DNA of 64,000 nt from Hyperoodon ampullatus (taxonomy: Eukaryota; Chordata; Mammalia; Artiodactyla; Ziphiidae), in the NCBI GenBank assembly GCA_949752795.1, contig OX457063.1, positions 65,495,783-65,559,782 of the forward strand, given 5' to 3'. The translations under genes and the position numbers were made by a program. Below are positions 24,250 to 36,057 of the stretch, in pieces. The notes beneath the pieces were generated by a model, which made no database searches, was not told where the DNA came from, and worked only from the letters and a program-made list of their open reading frames with translations. Within the stretch, counting starts at the first letter, position 1. Each line of letters begins with the position of its first letter.

Positions 24250-24734
24250 TTATTAAAGATATGCATAGTTAATGCCTGAATTAATCCCAATATATTTTTT
24301 CACATGTACAGCTTGTTTAGAAGAGATTTCTTTAAAAAAAAATAACATTTCTTTCAGAGCTTTATTTCAATCTCGTTGTTGTTGTTTACAATAATACATA
24401 TCTCTCATAGTAGAAGAATATTCAAGCAAGCTTTTCTAAGTCTTCATATATAGCACCTACAAAATTAGGCAATGTAAGACTCAGAAACCCTTCTTCAATA
24501 TTTGGAAAGTTTTTAAGTTAGTTTGGTTTGTTTTTATGTCTTACCTTTTCCTTCAGATGACTTTGGTTCTTCAATCATGTTTCTTTTACAAAGCCATGTA
24601 CTATGTCTAAAAATACTTGAGAGGCATCTTCCTGGTTTTGATATTTAGTTATTTAGCTAAGCTAATTCCTTAGAGAACATGAATGAAAGCTATGAAAAAC
24701 AATACACCTTGCCATGAGGGACTAGATTCAACAA
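24250..24734. other. Unassigned sequence
   Basis: No recognised repeat or gene. Confidence 0.4.
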
Positions 24735-24746
24735 GGACATCCTAAA

Positions 24747-27011
24747 TTTTTTTTTTAACATCTTTATTGGAGTGTAATTGCTTTACAATGGTGTGTTAGT
24801 TTCTGCTGTATAACAGAGTGAATCATCTATACATATACGTACATCCCCATATCTCCTCCCTCTTGCATCTCCCTCCCACCCTCCCTATCCCACCTCTCTA
24901 GGTGGACACAAAGCACCAGGCTGATCTCCCTGTGCTGTGCGGCTGCTTCCCACTAGCTATCTATTTTACATTTGGTAGTGTATATCTGTCCATGCCACTC
25001 TCTCACTTCATCCCAGCTTACCCTTCCCCCTCACCGTGTCCTCAAGTCCATTCTCTATGTTTGCATCTTTATTCCTGTCCTGACCCTAAGTTCTTCAGAA
25101 CAATTTTTTTTTATTCCATATATATGTGTTAGCATATGGAATTTGTTTTTCTCTTTCTGACTTACTTCACTCTGTATGACAGTCTCTAGGTCCATCCACC
25201 TCACTACAAATAACTCAATTTCGTTTCTTTTTATGGCTGAGTAATATTCCATTGTATATATGTGCCATTCATCTGTCGATGGACACTTAGGTTGCTTCCA
25301 TGTCCTGGCTATTGTAAATAGAGCTGCAATGAACATTGTGGTACATGACTCTTTTTGAATTATGGGTTTCTCAGGCTATATGCCCAGTAGTGGGATTGCT
25401 GGGTCATATGATGGTTCTATTGTTAGTTTTTTGAGGAATCTCCATACTGTTCTCCATAGTGGCTGTATCAATTTACATTCCCACCAACAATGCAAGAGGT
25501 TTCCCTTTTCTCCACACCCTCTCCAGCATTTATTGTTTGTAGCTTTTTAATGATGGTCATTCTGACTGCTGTGAGGTGATACCTCATTGTAGTTTTGACT
25601 TGCATTTCTCTAATGATTAGTGATGTTGAGCATCCTTTTGTGTGTTTGTTGGCAATCTGTATATCTTCTTTGGAGAAATGTCTACTTAGGTCTTCTGCCC
25701 ATTTTTGGATTGGGTTGTTTGTTTTTTTGATATTGACCTGCATGAGCTGCTTGTATATTTTGGAGGTTAATCCTTTGTCAGTTGCTTCATTTGCAAATAT
25801 TTTCTCCCATTCTGAGGGTTGTCTTTTCATCTTGTTTATGGTTTCCTTTGCTGTGCAAAAGCTTTTAAGTTTCATTGGGTTCCATTTCTTTATTTTTGTT
25901 TTTTTTTTCCATTTCTCTAGGAGGTGGGTCAAAAAGGATCTTGCTGTCATGGAGTGTTCTGCCTATGTTTTCCTCAACAGCGTTATAGTGTCTGGCCTTA
26001 CATTTAGGTCTTTAATCCATTTTGAGTTTATCTTTGTGTATCATGTTAGGGACTGTTCTAATTTCATTCTTTTACATGTAGCTGTCCAGTTTTCCCAGCA
26101 CCACTTATTGAAGAGACTGTCTTTTCTCCATTGTATATTCTTGCCTCCTTTATCAAAGGTAAGGTGACCATATGTGCGTGGGTTTATCTCTGGTCTTTCT
26201 GTCCTGGTCCATTGATCTATATTTCTGCTTTTGTGCCAGTACCATACTGTCTGATTACTGTAGCTTTGTAGTATAGTCTACAAAGTCAAGGAGCCTGATT
26301 CCTACAGCTCCGTTTTTCTTTCTCAGGGTTGCTTTGGCTATTTGGGGTCTTTTGTGTTTCCATACAAATTGTGAAACTTTTTGTTCTAGTTCTGTGAAAA
26401 ATGCCAGTGGTAGTTTGATAGGGATTGCATTGAATCTGTAAATTGCTTTGGGTAGTATAGTCATTTTCACAATGTTGATTCTTCCAATCCAAGAACAAGG
26501 TGTATCTCTCCATCTGTTTGTATCATCTTTAATTTCTTTCATCAGTGTCTTACAGTTTTCTGTATACAGGTCTTTTGTCTCCTTAGGTAGGTTTATTCCT
26601 AGGTATTTTATTCTTTTTGTTGCAGTGGTAAATGGGAGTGTTTCCTTAATTTATCTTTCAGATTTTTCATCATTAGTGCATAGGAATACAAGAGATTTCT
26701 GTGTATTAATTTTGTATCCTGCTACTTTACCAAATTCATTGATAAGCTCTAGTAGTTTTCTGGTAGCATTTTTAGGATTCTCTATGTATAGGATCATGTC
26801 ATCTGCAGAAAGTGACAGTTTTACTTCTTCTTTGCCGATTTGGATTCCTTTTATTTCTTTTTCTTCTCTATCTGCTGTGACTAAGACTTCCAAATCTATG
26901 TTGAATAATAGTGGTGAGAGTGGGCAACCTTGTCTTGTTCCTGATCTTAGAGGGAATGGTTTCTGTTTTTCACCATTGAGAACGATGTTGGCTGTGGGGT
27001 TGTCATATAAG
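24747..27011 (-). mobile_element. 5'-truncated L1 LINE with target-site duplication
   Basis: Minus-strand L1 of about 2.27 kb. A 10-T run at 24747-24756 is the complement of the A tail. After it come a 3'UTR, the ORF2 C-terminal region, and part of the reverse-transcriptase domain where the copy ends. A perfect 12-bp target-site duplication, ggacatcctaaa, lies at 24735-24746 and 27012-27023. The insertion is therefore a standard target-primed event with 5' truncation. It is much better preserved than the other L1s but no longer codes. Confidence 0.92.
25055..26893 (-). pseudogene. L1 ORF2 remnant (reverse transcriptase to C-terminus)
   Basis: Four frame-shifted minus-strand segments follow ORF2 order: 26893-26651, 26542-26255, 25950-25468 and 25336-25055. 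The first holds the reverse-transcriptase catalytic region: at 26809-26798 it reads S-A-D-D, where L1 usually has an aromatic residue before ADD. Both catalytic aspartates remain. The last segment ends with the conserved ORF2 C-terminal region (MEYYSAIKRNEIELFVVRWM). It lacks the endonuclease and the start. It is an inactive copy that relied on enzyme supplied by another L1. Confidence 0.85.
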
Positions 27012-27023
27012 GGACATCCTAAA

Positions 27024-28394
27024 ATTTAAAGAACTAAGTTTCCAGGCTTTTTATATCAGAGTAAAAAAAAAATCATTTTGTGTTCTGAGAAGTCCTTTGA
27101 TGGAAATTGAAAGAAAGGAGACAGATATAATGTTTTCTTATTTCCTGTTATTATGAGTTAGACATACAGATCTAAGAAGTTTCCAAATGAAATTCTTTGC
27201 ATTTCTTTAGAGTCAACTATGAAAGCATCAGTTTCAACATGTGACTTTCCTTACCTTATGAACAATCATAACATATGATTTACTCTCATCTTTTAATATA
27301 TGAATACCAACTTAAATTGTTCTTTTAGCTATCTAGAGAAATTCCAAAATTAATGGACCTCTCCACTTTTGATATGAAATAAGTTTTAGTACAAGCAACC
27401 ATTTGAGTACAACTTCTAATACAGAGATAAAGTAATATAAAAACTCAGAGCATGTAAAGAGTTCTCATGAAGTACTTGTATTAAAGCAGTTTACTTTCTC
27501 TTTAGACCCTCAATAACATTATTAAATCTTAACATCATTTTCTAGCTGTCCAGTACAAAAAAGATTAGAAGTAATACCTGAATATAGAGATGTGTAAAAG
27601 TATTTGGATGGAAGAGATACAACCTTTATTTAAAGAACAATCTAAAAAAATGAGAGACACAGTAATATTATGACAGTGTGTCATAATAGATGGACTGAAA
27701 TCATCAAATAAAGTTAAAATCATTCTATATTTTTCTACTTAGCAAGGTAGGAATGTGTATGGTATATTTTAGAATGCTTTTCTTCAAAAGTGGTTAAAGT
27801 TTTTTAAAGTTTGACATCTAAGGAGGTAAATATCCGTTCCTTAGAAAATTAATTATGTCAAACATTTCATTTCCTAAAAATTGCATAAATGATATATTTA
27901 TTTTCTTAACTTTTCCTTAGGATGGCTTGATGAAAATAGCATATACCTTTACCTATTTATTAGGTTGACTCTTTTTTGCCTGTAATAGTAAACTATGCTA
28001 TGTAATAATCAAAATGTCAAATAAATGGTGAGTAATTATGTTAATGCAGTGGATATGAAAGCAGCTTTTGTAAACTCTAAAATGTTATATGGAGTTCATT
28101 CTTGGCCATTTTTATCACCTTTAAGGCTGGCCCTTAAAGAAGAAGGATAGGTGAATATTAGAGGCCATATGTGAGCCAAATGACTTGGCCAAAGGTAGGG
28201 TAAACTAAGGGTAGACAGATGGACGTGGGCAATGGTGAGTTGGGTAGAGAGTAGTGATTGCTAAGAGTATGCAACTTTGTGGTCTCATCAAGTGCTGTTC
28301 TTCTCCTTAGCTTTTACCTCCAATCCTAATTTTTTTTAAAGTATTTCTCCTGTTTATCACATATATAGGCACATAAAAAGTACTTATTAAAAAT
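27024..28394. other. Unassigned AT-rich sequence
   Basis: No recognised repeat family, RNA gene or credible coding frame over about 1.4 kb. Confidence 0.45.
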
Positions 28395-29235
28395 TTGTGG
28401 AAATATTAGAAACTGAGGAGTTTGAGCTTTATAGTGTGGGAAGCTTTTCAGATTTTCAGATTAGCAGTATTAACTGAATAGACTTTCTACATTTTAGGAA
28501 AATGACTTTAATGTGAATTAGCATGGGGAGATTAGAAACAGGGAACTCAGAAAGCTATTATGGGTTGGCCAAAAAGTTCATTCGGGTTATTCTGTGACAG
28601 CTTACAGAAAAACCAGAATGAACTTTTCAGCTAACCCAGTATAATCCAAAAGAGAGATGTATGCAAGTTATGGGACTTTGAAAGGGAGAGAATGTTAGAA
28701 ACAATGTTGGTATAAATTCAACATTGTTTATTAATTACTGACTGGTGACTGCCTATGTTGGGGACTTTGTAACCTTGTAAAAAGGATAGGAATCACAGGT
28801 GTTTCTGAGGTTTCTAGAATGAAAGTTTGATTCATTAACCAAGATATGGAGCAATTATCAAAGTAGGATTGAGAATGAATAAGGTGGGTTGTGTTTTGAA
28901 TATGTTCACTGAGTGTTGACTGTGTGATATCCACTTAGAAAAGTCCCTCAGACAACTGGTAATAAACTATTTCCAACTTTATTTATCTATTATTCACATG
29001 TGAGAAGTGAGACCTAAGGAACATAATAGATATGAACTGACACCATTAAATAGGTAAAGTCTCCAAAGGAGGTATCTGTACAGGAAGAAGACTGATGAGA
29101 ACTGAAACATGGGGGAACAATAAAAGTTGGGCCATAGAAAGGGAACCAGTGAAGGAGATTGGATAGAACACTAAAGCTGGAAGTCAAAAGAGTGAAGTAT
29201 CCAACAAGACAAAGGATAGATCACTTAAACTATAG
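28395..29235 (-). mobile_element. Ancient L2 LINE internal fragment
   Basis: Read on the minus strand, the order matches the L2 reverse-transcriptase half. Landmarks on the plus strand are 'aaaatgactttaatgtgaat', 'ttaccaagatatggagcaat'-like sequence, 'gtgttttgaatatgttcact' and 'gagaagtgagacctaaggaa'. A mariner MITE at 28559-28642 is inserted in it. Heavily diverged. Confidence 0.5.
28559..28642. mobile_element. Mariner-type MITE, copy 1
   Basis: An almost palindromic element. The left arm gggttggccaaaaagttcat and the right arm atgaacttttcagctaaccc are inverted repeats around a short centre, flanked by TA-rich sequence. This is the non-autonomous mariner type common in cetartiodactyls, with no transposase. 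Confidence 0.8.
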
Positions 29236-29239
29236 AAGT

Positions 29240-29829
29240 TAAAACAAATGTTCATAGTGATTTTTCTAAGAAATGTTAATTTTAAGAGTAATATGTTAAT
29301 TTTTTTAATTGCTGAAAGAGTTTTAAAAGGTAGAAAGTGAAAACTTAGTGCCCCTCTCCCCACTGTGTTCTTCCCTAGAGTATTAAATTTTTAATTTCTC
29401 CTGCATCTTTCTAATCGTTTTTCTTGCATATGCAAACATTACTGTATTCCTACTGTCTGAAATGCAAATTTTTTCACATTTTAACATTTCTGAAATTAGG
29501 ATATATCTTACAATAGATATATATGTTAAATTTAATGAATTTTTTTCCAGAAAGGCTGATATTAAATGAATACCATTTGGAAGTCTAGGAATGGAAATAA
29601 TATAAAATGTAAGTGAATAAAAAATAAAAGTACATGTATATTTATAATATATCAAATCAAGAAAATGTAGTTATCTAAGTAAAAGAAATATATATGTATG
29701 TATGTAAAAAATACATAAAATGATATACAATAAAATACATATAAGTATAAACTTGTTTAATGTACAAGTAGAACTAGGAAGATATTTATTTAGAAATGCT
29801 TTTTAACTTTGAGATGTTTTTGACATACA
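29240..29829. other. Unassigned AT-rich sequence
   Basis: Very AT-rich, with an atatatgtatgtatgt degenerate microsatellite near 29689-29705. No gene or repeat family recognised. Confidence 0.45.
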
Positions 29830-30227
29830 AAAATTCATATATATACATAATTTCATATTTCATCAATTCTAAGAGGTACTGTTTTTTACTTTAAGGTCTC
29901 TGAATCCAGGTTATATTTTACCATTTCTAGCATCTTAGACTCAAAAATACAGTGATTAAGTCTTTCTCTTGGCTGCATATTTTCCATGGTATGAGTCTTT
30001 CATAATTTTCTAACCAGTCCCTTATTTACAAATTAGGGGTTTCTGTTATTGTTCATTATGATTTTTGGTTTTCATTTTGCTTTTAGCTTTTTATTATTAC
30101 CAAAGATGGCTTAATTAACATTCTTTTTCTACTTTAAATGTTGTGTTTATTTCATTTTATATAAATGCCTATAAGCTATATTGCTAATTTATATACATTA
30201 TTAAAATGTAATAGTGGTTAACTTTTT
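29830..30227 (-). mobile_element. Probable ancient L1 3' fragment
   Basis: Features such as 'cccttatttacaaattaggg' and 'gctttttattattaccaaag' resemble the complement of an old L1 3'UTR. Weak call. Confidence 0.35.
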
Positions 30228-30241
30228 GGTTTTTGCCTTTT

Positions 30242-31396
30242 ATCTTTTTTTCATTTATTTTGTTAATTCATATTGGAGTATAGCTGCTTTACAATGTTGT
30301 GTTAGTTTCTGCTGTACACAGAAATGAATCAGTTATATGTATACATATATCCACTCTTTTTTAGATTTCCTTCCCATCTAGGTCACCACAGAGCACTGAG
30401 TAGAGTTCCCTGTGCTATACAATAGGTTCTCATCAGTTATCTATGTTATATATAATAGTGTATATATGTCAATCCCAATCTCCCAATTCATCCCACCCCC
30501 CATTTCCCCCCTTTGTAACCATAAGTTTGTTTTGTACATATGTGACTCTATTTCTGCTTTGCAAATAAGTTCATCTGTACCATTTTTCTAGATTCCACAC
30601 ATAAGCAATATTATACGATGTTTGTCTTTCTCTTTCTGACTTAATTCACTCTGTATGACAATCTCTATGTCCATCCATCTCACTACAAATAACTCAATTT
30701 CGTTCCTTTTTATGGCTGAGTAATATTCCATTGCATATATGTGCCACATCTTCTTTATCCATTCATCTGTCCATGGACACTTAGGTTGCTTCCATGTCCT
30801 GGCTATTGTAAATAGAGCTGCAGTGAACATTGTGGTACATGATTCTCTTTGAATTACGGTTTTCTTAGGGTATATGCCCAGTAGTGGGATTGCTGGGTCA
30901 TATGGCAGTTCTATTTTTAGTTTTTTAAGGAACCTCCATACTGTTCTCCATAGTGACTGTACCAATTTACATTCTCACCAACAGTGTAAGAGGGTTCCCT
31001 TTTCTCCACACCCTCTCCAGCATCTATTGTTTGTAGATTTTTTGATGATGGCCATTCTGACTGATGTGAGGGATACCTCATTGTAGTTTTGATTTTCATT
31101 TCTCTAAGAATTAGCCATGTTGAGTATCTTTTTATGTCTTTGGATAAATATCTATTTATATATTTTGCCCATTTTTTGATTGGGTTTTTGGGGTTTATTT
31201 GATATTGAGCTGCATGAGCTGTTTGTATATTTTGGAGATTAATCCCTTGTCAGTTGCTTCATTTTCAAATATTTTCTCCCACTCTGAAGGTTGTTTTTTC
31301 ATTTTGTTTATGGTTTCCTTTGTTGTGCGAAAGCTTTTACATTTAATTAGGTCCCATTTGTTTATTTCTGTTATTTTCATTACTCTAGGCTGTGGA
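30242..31396 (-). mobile_element. 5'-truncated L1 LINE, second copy, with target-site duplication
   Basis: Minus-strand L1 of about 1.16 kb homologous to the 24.7-27.0 kb copy. It has a 3'UTR ('tggagtatagctgctttaca', 'agttccctgtgctatacaat') followed by the ORF2 C-terminal region. A perfect 14-bp target-site duplication, ggtttttgcctttt, lies at 30228-30241 and 31397-31410. The tail is no longer a clean A run, so this copy is probably older than the first. Confidence 0.85.
30588..31380 (-). pseudogene. L1 ORF2 C-terminal remnant
   Basis: Two minus-strand segments in different frames (31380-31195 and 30965-30588) carry the ORF2 C-terminal region. They include IKKMWHIYAMEYYSAIKRNE and the end near QSELSQKEKDKHR. 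The reverse-transcriptase and endonuclease parts are absent. Not functional. Confidence 0.8.
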
Positions 31397-31539
31397 GGTT
31401 TTTGCCTTTTTCTAATTCATTTTCCATATTCTAATCTAGGCCTTTCTAAAAAAGTAAATGTGATTATGACAATTATGTAATATAGTATATAAATTCTTAT
31501 GATATTCCCTCCACTTGAAATACCCTACCCAAATTTTTG

Positions 31540-31795
31540 TTTGCCCGTGAAGAATTCAGGACTCAGCCTTGCTGTCATCTTGGAAAACTATCTTCAACCT
31601 CAAGAGTGTCTCCAGCATTGCTCAATAGCCCCCTATGCTTAACTCCTTTCAACATTTATCATAATTGTACTGCAGATACCTTATTTATTTTTCTGTCTCT
31701 TGTATTCGGCTTCCTTAAGATCTGGGACTGTGTAGCTAGCATAAGGAGTAGCTGCCACTTGATAGGTCAGTAAATATTGAAGGAATGAATAATAC
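31540..31795 (+). mobile_element. L2 LINE 3' end
   Basis: Sense L2 3' region: 'ttaactcctttcaacattta', 'taagatctgggactgtgtag', and the terminal 'tcagtaaatattgaaggaat' followed by gaat. Confidence 0.65.
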
Positions 31796-32679
31796 TGTGA
31801 TTGTTTTTAAAGTGTTTCCAAATGTTTTAAAAATATTGGCTATGAAAAGTTTTGTTATGCTGAAAAGGAAAGTAAAAAGAGAAATTTACAAAGCTGTATG
31901 ACTAGCTTGGAAGGAAATGAAAAATATGTTGGTATTACAAGTACATGCTTTTTTCTGGTTTTAGCCATCTTAAGAGGAAGCAGTAACTAAAATAAAAATG
32001 TGTTCAAGAGATCTGTTATCTGCTAGCCAAGGCATTGAGAATTACAGGTCAAGAAGTAGGTACCTTTACAAAAGAAAAATTACTAAAGGCTTTGGATAAA
32101 GAACTATAACTTTAGTCATTAGATGGCTAAGTATTACCTTCCATATGTGATAACCAGGATGTTCTTGTTATATTTCACTATATATACTGAGTGCTTACTC
32201 CTAAATGCTTCCTTCCCATACTTTACACATACACCAAAGGGAAGAAACAAACAAAGCAATCCTTTGTGCTTACGTTTCTCAGAATCATGTATGAATTACA
32301 GCTTTAAGAGGAGGGCTCTAACCTGGGCTATGTTAATAATAGGAACAATGATAATACCATTTTTTCCCCTGTTTATACTGAAATAGAAGTTGGCAATCTC
32401 TTACCCAACATGACTACATGATGGGTAGTATTCACATGTACAGCACATTTCTTACTCAGAAAAGCATATCAGAATGCACTTAACTGAAAGAGAGGATATA
32501 ATTTACAGTTGAACAATAGTATTAAGTATTCCTTAAAGTAAAAATAAATTTTAAATGTTTTGCAAGTTTCAGTACTTAATTATTAATAATTAATTACTGT
32601 GACACTTTAGTTGAGAAACTGTACTTTAAAAACCACATCTACATATATTTCTTTACATGCATATAATACAGTACATATA
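31796..32679. other. Unassigned sequence
   Basis: No recognised gene or repeat. Contains an 18-bp perfect AT palindrome. Confidence 0.4.
32576..32593. repeat. Perfect 18-bp AT palindrome
   Basis: ttaattattaataattaa equals its own reverse complement. In DNA this AT-rich such palindromes are not rare, so no function is assigned. Confidence 0.9.
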
Positions 32680-32860
32680 TTATTGACCCTTACAATAGAC
32701 CTGTATTTTGGGTAGTAAAGGTCCTGGTATCCTGAAGGCCAATTACAAACACTTGTCTTTCCAAAGTCACATGTTAATTAGGATTGGAGAAGAAACTAAG
32801 TCCCAAGTTTCTTCCTTCATGGGCCTGTCCTTTTTCCGTCATACCACATAGCCATGTATG
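32680..32860 (-). mobile_element. Possible MIR fragment
   Basis: 'cttacaatagacctgtattt' and 'ccaaagtcacatgttaatta' suggest a complement MIR core. Weak. Confidence 0.3.
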
Positions 32861-35250
32861 GACTGAAAACGACAATCAGCACAAAAAGTAGTGTATAAAT
32901 TTTCATATACAGATACTCAGATATACATATTCATGTATATGCATGTATTGCTAGTGAGTCAGTCTTTAAATATCTGAAAACTGTTTTACCAGCAGCAAAT
33001 ATCTGAAGCTTCACTTCCACCTTTCTCTTAGAAAAACCTTAAAGTTAATAGGTTTCATGTGTATGAAGTGTTTACACTTATTCTTATTCAGTGTACCAGC
33101 ACAATTCCTGTTTCTTTAAGAAAAAAAAAAAAGTCTGGCATCTAATTGAATGCTCCTATCAGCACAATTGTTAAGATTTGATGCAAAGTTTTGATCTTGT
33201 AAGAGTTGAAGCTTTAACTCTATTTTTTTAGGCTATCAATTTCAGACTACTTTTTGTCATTTTTATAATGATCTCCAAAATGCCTTTATCTATCCATTCC
33301 CAATTTTGAAGATCTTAAAGTTCAGGAGAATTAAAAGCAGCAAAGAACTGTCAGCAGTCCTGAACAAGAAAACACAAGCTATGGCTGAGGGAAACTTAAG
33401 GAACTTCCTAACCAAAATAGTGACTCAGATCATAGTGTTACGTCTTAAAAGATAGGCTCAGTGGAAATACGGCTGACACGTTGTACAAAGAAAGTTGTCA
33501 CTGGATTGAAAGTCACTGATCATTAAGAAAAAGGAATATTTTGTTGGTAATAAGTTTTAAAAAACTTGGCAATTGATGAAAATATTGAAATTTGGGGGAA
33601 GAACTCATTAGTTCTGTATCTCCATAGCTTTTTTGTGGCTGTACACTATAAAAATTGATAATTCAGACATTAAGTATATTTTACTAAATAATTGACAGGA
33701 CAAATGTAGACTTTGGTATTAATATTTAATTTATTATTAAATAATACAGGACTTTAAATTCTTTTTACTTTATGTACTAACTTCCATCTATAGAATACTT
33801 AAACATAATTTAATAGCCTTCTGAAATTTGGACTACCTACCTCCCTGACACTTTCAAAAAGTTTAATTTCCTGTTGTTTAAGTGTATGTGATTCAAATAG
33901 TTTTCAAATTTAAGAAATTTTGTGACATCACAGAGATTTTGGTGGCTTCTGTAGGCTTTGAAATAATTCTGTTATGGATGGAGCACAGTCTTTGCTCCAT
34001 GGATCTACAAGCAAAGTCTCTGAACATTTAGGGAAATAATAGTTTCAAAGCCCATGCATTATTTTCTAAAAGAGAAAACTATAACCATTCTAACTATTTT
34101 GAAAAAAAATGTTAATATACTATTTTAAGAAAATGTTAATATAAGTTTTAGGTAAATTGATTAAATAAAGTTCATCTTCTGGTTTTTCTGACAGCTCTCA
34201 GCTCTTCCTACATAGTACGTTAGAAACACTGTACTTCTAGAAGTTGACACAGTATAGCAAATGCCTCTAGAATACCATCTTTAAGTGATAAACTAGGTCA
34301 ATGAAACCATGCACATTATTTTCAATATATTGCTTCCTATAATGGGTATTTCTGTTTGTTACCATACAAACATCTAGAAATAAGTGTGTAGAAAATTTTC
34401 ATCAAAATTCATCAAATATGAAACGTTTGTTTGAGATTGTCTAACTTGAGATATAAGCTGTATGATAGAAACAAAATTTACTCTGGGAACTGAGGACCTA
34501 CCTCATAGAACAGTTAAATTATCATACCAAAGAAGTTCTTATGACTCCTGGTCAGGAGAGACAGGGATGTGTATTAACACACTGTACAAGGAGAAAACAG
34601 TGGTGTTAACTACAAGTGTCCAAACAAACGTCCAAAGGATGGACCTGCCAAATTGCAGACCTTGATTTGCAATCCAGCTTTTTCTCGTGTAGCATACTCC
34701 AGAGTGAGTAGCAGCAAGGATTTACTCACTTAATGATCATTAGTGATTCTCCTGGGCAAGGTTGAGGAGACCAGAGAATATGTAATAAATTTTAGAAAGC
34801 TCGCCAAAAGTGATTAGAGTCAAAATAGTTTGGACAGTTATTAAGTGAAGTTTCACTTACCTGAAAACTGCATTCATCCATAACATCTTCTTTCCTCATA
34901 GTAAGAGATGAATGAGAAATTCTTAGTCATAAAATGTGGTATAGAGGCCATTCAAAGGACTTATTTTGTTCCTATTTTTAAAGAGGATTTATGGTTCAAG
35001 TTATATTATCAACTAATTACAGCAATCACTTGTCCATGTTCAAAAATAGAAATTAATTAGAGCTTATTAGGTGAAAAGACTATTGATTTTGCTGTCTTTA
35101 AGAACATTAGACTCAGCTTTTTTAGTTTAGGGACTGTCTGTTGGTCATCTTTATACTATGAACATCTAGATACCCTGTTTGACATATAACGAATGTTCCA
35201 TAAATCTTTAAGGAAGGAATGAAAGAATAGCCTTCATATGTATGTAATAT
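32861..35250. other. Repeat-poor stretch, no gene recognised
   Basis: About 2.4 kb in which I recognise no interspersed repeat beyond short A and T runs (for example about 12 A at 33121-33132). The 67-codon plus-strand frame at 34462-34665 has no identifiable domain. This is where conserved non-coding elements might survive, but that cannot be judged from one sequence. Confidence 0.45.
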
Positions 35251-35272
35251 AGAAAATCTATTTTTATTATTA

Positions 35273-35685
35273 ATTTTTTTTTTTTTGGCTGCATTGAGTC
35301 TTTGTTGCTGCATGCAGGCTTTCTCTAGTTGCGACGAGCAAGGGCTACTCTTCGTTGAGGTGCATGGGCTTCTCATTGCGGTGGCTTCTCTTGTTACAGA
35401 GCACAGCCTCTAGGCGTGCGGGCTTCAGTAGTTGCAGCATGCGGGCCCTAGAGCACGCGGGCCTCAATAGTTGTGGCACGTGGGCTCAGTAGTTGTGGTG
35501 CACGGGCTCTAGGGCATGCGGGCTTCAGTAGTTGTGGCACGCAGGCTCTAGAGCACAGGCTCAGTAGTTCTGGCATGTGGGCTTAGCTGCTCCACAGCAT
35601 GTGGGATCTTCCCGGACCAGGGATCGAACCCATGTCCCCTGCATTGGCAGGCAGACTCTTAACCACTGCGCACCAGGGAAGTCCC
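35273..35685 (-). mobile_element. CHR-type SINE, long form, copy 2
   Basis: About 413 bp, in reverse: a T run at 35273-35286, an enlarged body, then the tRNA-related head ending ccagggaagtccc. Flanking agaaaatc at 35251-35258 and 35686-35693 is the probable target-site duplication. The body holds five copies of the motif ggc(t)tcagtagttg, at 35421, 35460, 35483, 35521 and 35558. The length of this family member therefore comes from internal repetition. Older and more diverged than the short copies. Confidence 0.85.
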
Positions 35686-35759
35686 AGAAAATCAATTTTG
35701 TCTTAGTGATAAGGGTATCTTGTTTCTAACATAGCTTCCAGTTGTAGCTGTTTATCTTA

Positions 35760-35910
35760 GACATGAGTTTCTTAGAAATGGAGATTCTCATGCTTAGGCC
35801 CCACATTTTCTAATTCAGTAGATCTGGGATAAGGCTGAGGAATCCACATTTTATTAATAAGCACTGTGGATGATTATTTTATGGGTACTAAATGAACCAT
35901 GCTGAGAGAT
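35760..35910 (+). mobile_element. MER5-type MITE fragment
   Basis: 'ggagattctcatgcttaggc', 'ctaattcagtagatctggga' and 'gctgaggaatccacatttta' follow the MER5A order. Confidence 0.65.
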
Positions 35911-36057
35911 ACTGCACCTAAACCCATACCCAGTTCATACCTGAACTGCCACAGCCATTCTCTTTTCTTTTTCCAATTTGTATCAAACTTTACCTTTCTT
36001 TTTTAAAGTATAATATTGATATTTTTTTTACCTCAGTTCCCTGTAATATTGTATTTA

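Noticed and set aside
25595..27029. Two long plus-strand frames (190 and 193 codons)
   Set aside because: They are antisense to the L1 ORF2 remnant. The hydrophobic composition is the usual result of reading L1 backwards.
32576..32593. 18-bp palindrome as a possible operator or protein site
   Set aside because: Composed only of A and T in very AT-rich DNA, with no flanking signal. Expected by chance at some frequency.
34462..34665. 67-codon plus-strand frame in the repeat-poor stretch
   Set aside because: No domain or splice context. Length is within chance expectation for a 64-kb window.
35421..35570. Evenly spaced repeats that could suggest a CRISPR-like or satellite array
   Set aside because: The units are internal repeats of a long-form CHR SINE with a probable target-site duplication. 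Spacing is uneven and the host is a mammal.
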